Origin: Treponema peruense
Lineage (GTDB): Bacteria > Spirochaetota > Spirochaetia > Treponematales > Treponemataceae
Direction of reading: 5' to 3'
DNA length: 64,000 bases
NCBI RefSeq assembly: GCF_016117655.1
Contig: NZ_CP064936.1
Coordinates: 1,922,001-1,986,000, forward strand
The stretch's first letter is position 1, and each line of letters opens with the position of its first letter. Both the position numbers and the translations under genes were made by a program. The notes below the pieces were generated by a model. The model searched no databases, had not been told where the DNA came from, and saw only the letters and a list, made by a program, of their open reading frames with translations. Below are positions 59,593-64,000 of this stretch, in pieces.

Positions 59593-61845
59593 ATGTGTAT
59601 GAGAAAGTCAATTATTTTAACAGCAGTATTTTTATTTTTAGGAGAAGCCTGTATGAGCGCACAGAAAACGGTTCTTGAAGAAAATTCATTATTCCAGAAA
59701 TCGCAGAAGACAGGTCTTGAATATGTTTTAAGGCTCGATCCAGACAGACTTCTTGCCCCGTGCAGAATCGCCGCAGGAAAAAGACCTAAGGCAGCAACTT
59801 ACGGTGGTTGGGAAAGCATGCAGATTCAGGGACACAGTCTTGGACACTACATGTCTGCACTTTCTGCTTTTGTTAATTCTACAGGAAATGCGCAGGCAAA
59901 AGAAAAACTGGACTACGTTGTTTCCGAACTTAAGGAAATACAGTGCGCAGACGGCTACATCGGCGGAGTTCCTTCTGTTCCCTTTGACACAGCGTTTACA
60001 GGAAATTTTGAAGTTGATAGGTTCAGCCTGGCAAAATACTGGGTACCGTGGTATTCTGTCCATAAAATTTACGCAGGACTCATTGACGCATACACTCTTA
60101 CACAAAACAAAGACGCTCTTGAAATCGTAAAAAAAATGGCAGACTGGGCAGTAAACGGAACAGCCAATATGACAGAAGAACAGTTTCAGAAAATGCTCAC
60201 CTGCGAACACGGCGGAATGTGCAAAGTCTTTGCTGACTTATATGGTATTACAAAAGATGAAAAATATCTCAAAATGGCAGAACGTTTCATTCACCAGGAA
60301 ATTGTAAAACCGGCAATGAAACAGTCAGACAGACTGCAGGGCTTTCATGCAAACACTCAGATACCAAAATTCATAGGTCTTGCAAAACTATACGAACTCA
60401 CAGGCAAAACGGAATACCGCACAGCCGTAGAATTCTTTTTTGACACTGTAACAAAAAAAAGAAGTTATGCTATCGGGGGAAATTCAATAGGCGAACACTT
60501 TGGCCCTGAATACCAGGAAATACTCGGACGCGACACCTGCGAAACATGCAACACTTACAACATGCTTGAACTTTCTGAATATATTTTCAGGTGGAACAAA
60601 AACGCAGACGCAGCCGATTATTACGAAACTGCACTTTACAATCACATACTTGCCTCACAGGAACCGGTCACCGGAGCAAAAACATATTTTGTTTCTACTC
60701 TGCCCGGCTTCTATAAAGTATACGGAAGTTTTGAAAATGCATTCTGGTGCTGCACCGGAACCGGAATGGAAAATCCTGCACGATACAACCGCTTTATTGC
60801 AAAAGACTACGACGGAACAATTTACATAAATCTGTTTATTCCGTCTGCAATTACTACAGAAGACGGATGGAAAATTGCCATCGAAACAAAATTTCCGTAT
60901 GAACAAAGTGCGCAGATAAAAATTCTTTATGAAGGAAAAAATCCGCGTTCATTAAAAATACGCACACCGTTATGGACAGAAGATGCAAGAACCGCTGACG
61001 GCTACGAACTCAAGTCTGAAAAAATAAGCGCAGGCGAAACTTATTCCGTAAATCTTCCAATGAACCTTCACACAAGAAGAACAAGGGACAGAAGCGGAAA
61101 CTTCAGCATACTTTACGGACCACTCGTTCTTGCCGCAGACATGGGAAAACGTGCAATGCCCAACGACACCGTAGACAACCAGCTTGTGTACATGAACTCT
61201 CCGGCACAGAAAATTTCTGCCATCACCGCCGACCCACTTACACCGCAGGGCTGGATAGAAGTTTTGGACAAAGAAAACCTGACTTTTGCAACAAAAGAAT
61301 CTGCCGCAGAAAACGGAACTTCATACACATTAAAGCCTTTCTACGACATTCACCACACACGCTATTCCGTTTACTTCAATGCATTAAACCCCGCAGAAGA
61401 CGAGCGTGAAGCGAAATACGAAAGCATAACCGTTGACTTCGTTGAACCCGGCCGCCAGCAAAGTGAAGTTGAACACCGTTTCAAAAACGAAGCAACAGAA
61501 ATGGGATATATCCCAGAAGTTGACCGCAGTTACAGAAAGATTATGTCAGGTGAAGGATTTATTTCTTACAGAATGAAATTCGACAATACAAACAAAAATA
61601 AAATTGTTCTTACAACATACGGTAAAGATGCAGGAACAATAAAAGTATATATTGACGACACAGAACTTTCTTCAGTAACTCTGGCCGGAACAGACGGTGA
61701 AAAACTAACCGACACACAGATTGAAGTTCCCGCAAAAATCATCAAAGAAAAGGCAAAGTCACGAAGAACAGCCATAATGAATGTAAAGCTCATCTGCGAA
61801 CAATCACAAAGCCCGCGCATACTTGAACTAAGAGTTACAAAATAA
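59593..61845 (+). CDS. Glycoside hydrolase family 127 (beta-L-arabinofuranosidase-like)
   Basis: A 750-residue exported protein; the signal sequence ends near ACMSAQ (or, less likely, a lipobox cysteine at 20). The GH127 active-site pattern is complete: the acid/base is probably E301 (GEHFGPEY), and the zinc-cysteine site comprises E317 and C319 (DTCETCNTY), C386 and C387 (WCCTGTGMENPAR), of which C386 would be the nucleophile. The enzyme removes beta-L-arabinofuranose from plant glycans or arabinoproteins. ATG at 59599 is an alternative start giving a shorter signal peptide; neither has a Shine-Dalgarno. A strong hairpin follows. Confidence 0.9.
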   Translation: MCMRKSIILTAVFLFLGEACMSAQKTVLEENSLFQKSQKTGLEYVLRLDPDRLLAPCRIAAGKRPKAATYGGWESMQIQGHSLGHYMSALSAFVNSTGNAQAKEKLDYVVSELKEIQCADGYIGGVPSVPFDTAFTGNFEVDRFSLAKYWVPWYSVHKIYAGLIDAYTLTQNKDALEIVKKMADWAVNGTANMTEEQFQKMLTCEHGGMCKVFADLYGITKDEKYLKMAERFIHQEIVKPAMKQSDRLQGFHANTQIPKFIGLAKLYELTGKTEYRTAVEFFFDTVTKKRSYAIGGNSIGEHFGPEYQEILGRDTCETCNTYNMLELSEYIFRWNKNADAADYYETALYNHILASQEPVTGAKTYFVSTLPGFYKVYGSFENAFWCCTGTGMENPARYNRFIAKDYDGTIYINLFIPSAITTEDGWKIAIETKFPYEQSAQIKILYEGKNPRSLKIRTPLWTEDARTADGYELKSEKISAGETYSVNLPMNLHTRRTRDRSGNFSILYGPLVLAADMGKRAMPNDTVDNQLVYMNSPAQKISAITADPLTPQGWIEVLDKENLTFATKESAAENGTSYTLKPFYDIHHTRYSVYFNALNPAEDEREAKYESITVDFVEPGRQQSEVEHRFKNEATEMGYIPEVDRSYRKIMSGEGFISYRMKFDNTNKNKIVLTTYGKDAGTIKVYIDDTELSSVTLAGTDGEKLTDTQIEVPAKIIKEKAKSRRTAIMNVKLICEQSQSPRILELRVTK

Positions 61846-61850
61846 AGTTG

Positions 61851-61884
61851 TCTCTAAAAACCCAGTTTACCGAGTTTTTAGAGA
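61851..61884. repeat. Hairpin repeat after GH127
   Basis: TCTCTAAAAAC (61851-61861) pairs with GTTTTTAGAGA (61874-61884). It resembles the 7407-7442 hairpin and single half-sites at 5748-5760 and 38742-38752, all sharing TAGAGAT. Confidence 0.5.
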
Positions 61885-61893
61885 TGCCATAAG

Positions 61894-61938
61894 CGATTAT
61901 ACAGTTGGGAAATTCTTTCCCAACTGTATAATCGTTTT
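61894..61938 (+). terminator. Terminator of GH127
   Basis: A 19-bp perfect stem (61894-61912 with 61916-61934) with a three-base loop, followed by TTTT. It also separates GH127 from the leftward GT2 gene. Confidence 0.85.
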
Positions 61939-62009
61939 CCTTCGTACTGCATATCGTGCACAACTGTAAAGCCCAAACAAATTCATCCATTCCATAGAAA
62001 TCATTGAAT

Positions 62010-62882
62010 TTACTCCAATTTATTTACATATTCTGATATATAATTAACAAGACACTGATAAAAAACGGAATTTCTATAAATATTATACGAATGATGATTC
62101 AAATGATTTTTGTCATAAAAGTTTTTAATTTCACTTAAAGCAAATAATATATCTTCAATATACTTGCTTTTGAAATTATGAGTAGCAGAAGAAGTATTCA
62201 ATAAATAAACATAGAGTTCATCATACAAAAATACTGCACTTTTAATTTGATAAAAATAATGAAGATTAAATACATAATCCTCACAGACAAGCAAATCTTC
62301 TCTAAATCTAATTCCGTTCAATAAACTAGCACAGAAAAGTTTATTGACTGGAGAATGCAGTACTACAGCATTCTCCAGTCTTGAGCGTAAGCGAATAATT
62401 TTTTGAAGAAATTCACGTCGATTTTTACAAACTGTATTTTTTTTTATTTTCTTTTTATAATTATTTTTAAGAGTTTCATATCCAGCAATTTGCTGTATTC
62501 CGCACATAATAAAATCAGAATTATTATTAATCGCAGCTTCATACATTTTTTGCATATAATCCGCTTCAATCAAGTCATCACTATCTACAAAACAAATCCA
62601 CTCACCTTTAGCCACATCCAGCCCGACGTTACGCGCAGAACTAACACCGCCGTTTACTTTATGAATCACTTTTATTCGACTGTCTTTTACAGCATACTCA
62701 TAACAAATAGCAGGAGAATTATCAGGGCTTCCGTCGTCAACTAAAATCAATTCAAAGTCAGTAAATGTTTGATTAAGTATAGAATCAACGCAACGGCGCA
62801 GATATTTTTCAACATTGTAAACAGGAACAATGCATGAGATTTTTGGAGTTATTTGATATTGTTCTGAAATTTGATTTTCCAT
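62010..62882 (-). CDS. Family 2 glycosyltransferase
   Basis: A 290-residue GT-A fold enzyme. The N-terminal domain has ISCIVPVYNVEKYLRRCVDSI, ILVDDGSPDNS (D49, D50), NGGVSSARNVGLDVAKGEW and the metal-binding DSDD at 100-103. It transfers a sugar from a nucleotide sugar, probably to a surface polysaccharide, as shown by its neighbour, a polysaccharide pyruvyl transferase. The C-terminal part (about 170-290) is AT-rich and less conserved. No signal peptide; likely inner-membrane associated. The donor sugar cannot be told from sequence. Confidence 0.93.
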   Translation of the reverse strand: MENQISEQYQITPKISCIVPVYNVEKYLRRCVDSILNQTFTDFELILVDDGSPDNSPAICYEYAVKDSRIKVIHKVNGGVSSARNVGLDVAKGEWICFVDSDDLIEADYMQKMYEAAINNNSDFIMCGIQQIAGYETLKNNYKKKIKKNTVCKNRREFLQKIIRLRSRLENAVVLHSPVNKLFCASLLNGIRFREDLLVCEDYVFNLHYFYQIKSAVFLYDELYVYLLNTSSATHNFKSKYIEDILFALSEIKNFYDKNHLNHHSYNIYRNSVFYQCLVNYISEYVNKLE

Positions 62883-62934
62883 AGTGTTTTTGCACTACGA
62901 AAAAGTTTGTTGTGTTTAATAAACAGGTAAGAAA

Positions 62935-63357
62935 TTATAACTGGTCTATTGTAATTACTGGAATCTTACTGAACTGGAGTAACTGTTTATCATTGCCAAA
63001 ATACAAGTCGCAACTGCTGCAAACTGCACAAGACAATTGAAAAGAATCCATTGCTTTGAAATCCTTGAAATCAGCTCTGATTTTTGCAGCTTGATGCGCA
63101 ATTTCATTCGTAATGTCAAGAACTGTAAAATTCAGATCATTCAAAAATTTCTCAAAGCGATAAACTTGTTCAAGATCCATATTTCTGTAGGGATATACAC
63201 AATATTCCTCAACAGTAATAGTTGATGTAACAAATTCAATTTGCTTCCGATAACATTCTTGAAAAAATGATTTTACTTTGTCAAAAAAGAATTCATTCCT
63301 TTCCAAATAGTATATAAAAGGTGCGGTGTCAAAAAAAACTTTGTTAAACTCTGTCAT
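62935..63357 (-). CDS. PIN-domain toxin (VapC-like ribonuclease)
   Basis: A 140-residue PIN-domain protein. The acidic active-site residues are present: D10 (FFDTAPFIYY), E50 (STITVEEY), D104 (KAMDSFQLSCAV) and D123 (YFGNDKQL). VapC toxins cleave RNA, often initiator tRNA or rRNA. The start is the ATG at 63357, inside the end of the upstream antitoxin gene (14-nt overlap). A GTG at 63363 is an alternative. It is the second gene of the pair, the usual vapBC order. Confidence 0.88.
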   Translation of the reverse strand: MTEFNKVFFDTAPFIYYLERNEFFFDKVKSFFQECYRKQIEFVTSTITVEEYCVYPYRNMDLEQVYRFEKFLNDLNFTVLDITNEIAHQAAKIRADFKDFKAMDSFQLSCAVCSSCDLYFGNDKQLLQFSKIPVITIDQL

Positions 63358-63559
63358 CAGCACGCATTTCTTTCATATATTTTTCAACATTCTGTCCGCG
63401 GTCTGATTTTACCACGTAAGAATCCCAGTCAACAGCCCTACGAGTTTTTTGTTCCGGAGAAAGAATCGTAACCATAACTTTTTGCCCCTGACGTAATGAA
63501 ACATCTTCATCAAGAACAATATTTGTTCCATTGTAATAGGCGTTTACAGTCTGATACAT
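63344..63559 (-). CDS. Antitoxin of the PIN-domain pair
   Basis: A 71-residue protein with an N-terminal beta-type segment MYQTVNAYYNGTNIVLDEDV then LRQGQKVMVTILSPEQK, typical of AbrB/VapB-like or DUF2281-type antitoxins, and a C-terminal helical tail (SYVVKSDRGQNVEKYMKEM) that would occupy the toxin. The start is placed at 63559: GGAGG lies 5 nt upstream. An in-frame TTG at 63571 is 4 codons earlier but has no ribosome-binding site. Confidence 0.8.
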   Translation of the reverse strand: MYQTVNAYYNGTNIVLDEDVSLRQGQKVMVTILSPEQKTRRAVDWDSYVVKSDRGQNVEKYMKEMRADDRV

Positions 63560-63626
63560 ATTTACCTCCAAAAAAAAACTCTATACTTAATATAACATCC
63601 CAGTTTTCTGTTGTCAACAAACTTTT

Positions 63627-64000
63627 CTAATGCATTTCCTCCTTTTGTTTATGATTATTCTCTTCCAACGCAATTTTCAAAAATTCTTCTGATTCTTTTT
63701 TCAAAGTAAAATCTTTATCAACTGAATAAGATTTATCAAGAATTTTAAAATCAGTATCTGTAATATATCTTTCACCGCATCCTGTCATTTCAAATAAACT
63801 TTCAAGTCTGGAATTCATTCCGCTGTTTAAACCATTTAATTTAATTGCTGCAAATTTCTTTTCAAACAAAACACTGAATACACAGCAATGAAAACTGTTT
63901 GTAATAACATATTCCGCGTTATCCACAAGGCGAAGCCATTCAGATACTGTTGCAAAGTTTTTTTTGAAATTATCAATACAGGCATTTCCAGTAACATATT
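63627..64000 (-). CDS. Polysaccharide pyruvyl transferase, C-terminal part
   Basis: The reading frame is open to the window edge, so the N-terminal part lies beyond base 64000. The visible ~124 residues have the family signature WLRLVDNAEYVITNSFHCCVFSVLF and then GMNSRLESLFEMTG, the CsaB/WcaK type. The enzyme adds a ketal pyruvate to a sugar of a surface polymer. A GTG codon at 63926 is internal, not the start, because conserved sequence precedes it. It forms a surface-polysaccharide neighbourhood with the GT2 gene, with the toxin-antitoxin pair between. Confidence 0.85.
   Translation of the reverse strand, partial: YVTGNACIDNFKKNFATVSEWLRLVDNAEYVITNSFHCCVFSVLFEKKFAAIKLNGLNSGMNSRLESLFEMTGCGERYITDTDFKILDKSYSVDKDFTLKKESEEFLKIALEENNHKQKEEMH

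Noticed and set aside
59593-59655. Lipoprotein lipobox in GH127
   Set aside because: The residues before the cysteine (GEA) do not fit the usual lipobox; signal peptidase I cleavage near MSAQ is more likely, though not certain.

Overview
The window looks like chromosomal DNA of a spirochaete of the genus Treponema, probably a gut, rumen or mouth commensal rather than T. pallidum. This is inferred from several features: an archaeal-type class I lysyl-tRNA synthetase; CarD followed directly by a fused IspD-IspF enzyme; a long form of serine hydroxymethyltransferase; divergent ParC/ParE-like subunits; many envelope proteins with N-terminal signals and terminal-Phe beta barrels; and carbohydrate enzymes of families GH2 and GH127. 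Composition is uniform and no phage, insertion sequence or CRISPR array is visible, so most of the window is ordinary core genome. The far right end (62.0-64.0 kb) is more AT-rich and looks accessory.

Layout. 0-5.7 kb: 3' part of pta, then leftward genes for an M28 peptidase, an RRM protein, adenosine deaminase and a GH2 glycosidase. 5.7-7.5 kb: glyA. 7.5-14.3 kb: a leftward run parE-parC-membrane protein-yigZ-phosphatase, preceded by a 5S rRNA gene with its own promoter. 14.4-19.8 kb: a free-standing tRNA-binding domain, then rightward ppk-pfkA and a LapA-like/SPOR pair. 19.8-24.7 kb: lysS converging on a leftward folD-folE2-miaB operon. 24.7-31.9 kb: rightward outer-membrane protein, lipoprotein, RarA fusion, adk, carD, ispDF. 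31.8-49.5 kb: one long leftward gene train, a giant CoA-dehydratase-activase-type protein followed by a periplasmic protein, a TPR protein, a beta barrel, ExbB-ExbD-TonB, a HAD phosphatase and a 1357-residue membrane-anchored coiled coil. 49.6-58.6 kb: murJ and an M24 peptidase, a TPR protein and a LamG/FN3 protein leftward, uvrC rightward. 58.6-61.9 kb: an AraC-type regulator divergent from GH127. 62.0-64.0 kb: surface-polysaccharide genes (GT2, pyruvyl transferase) around a PIN-domain toxin-antitoxin pair.

How the parts relate. The clearest physiological unit is the 31.8-49.5 kb train. Its middle section (TPR, barrel, ExbB, ExbD, TonB) would couple the proton gradient to an outer-membrane task. 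The folD-folE2-miaB and glyA genes serve one-carbon and folate metabolism. The AraC/GH127 pair is probably a regulated arabinoside-use unit. A notable regulatory theme is that good sigma70 promoters (often with a 17-nt spacer) sit so close to start codons that transcripts of carD, lysS, parE, and perhaps murJ and the GH2 gene, should be leaderless.
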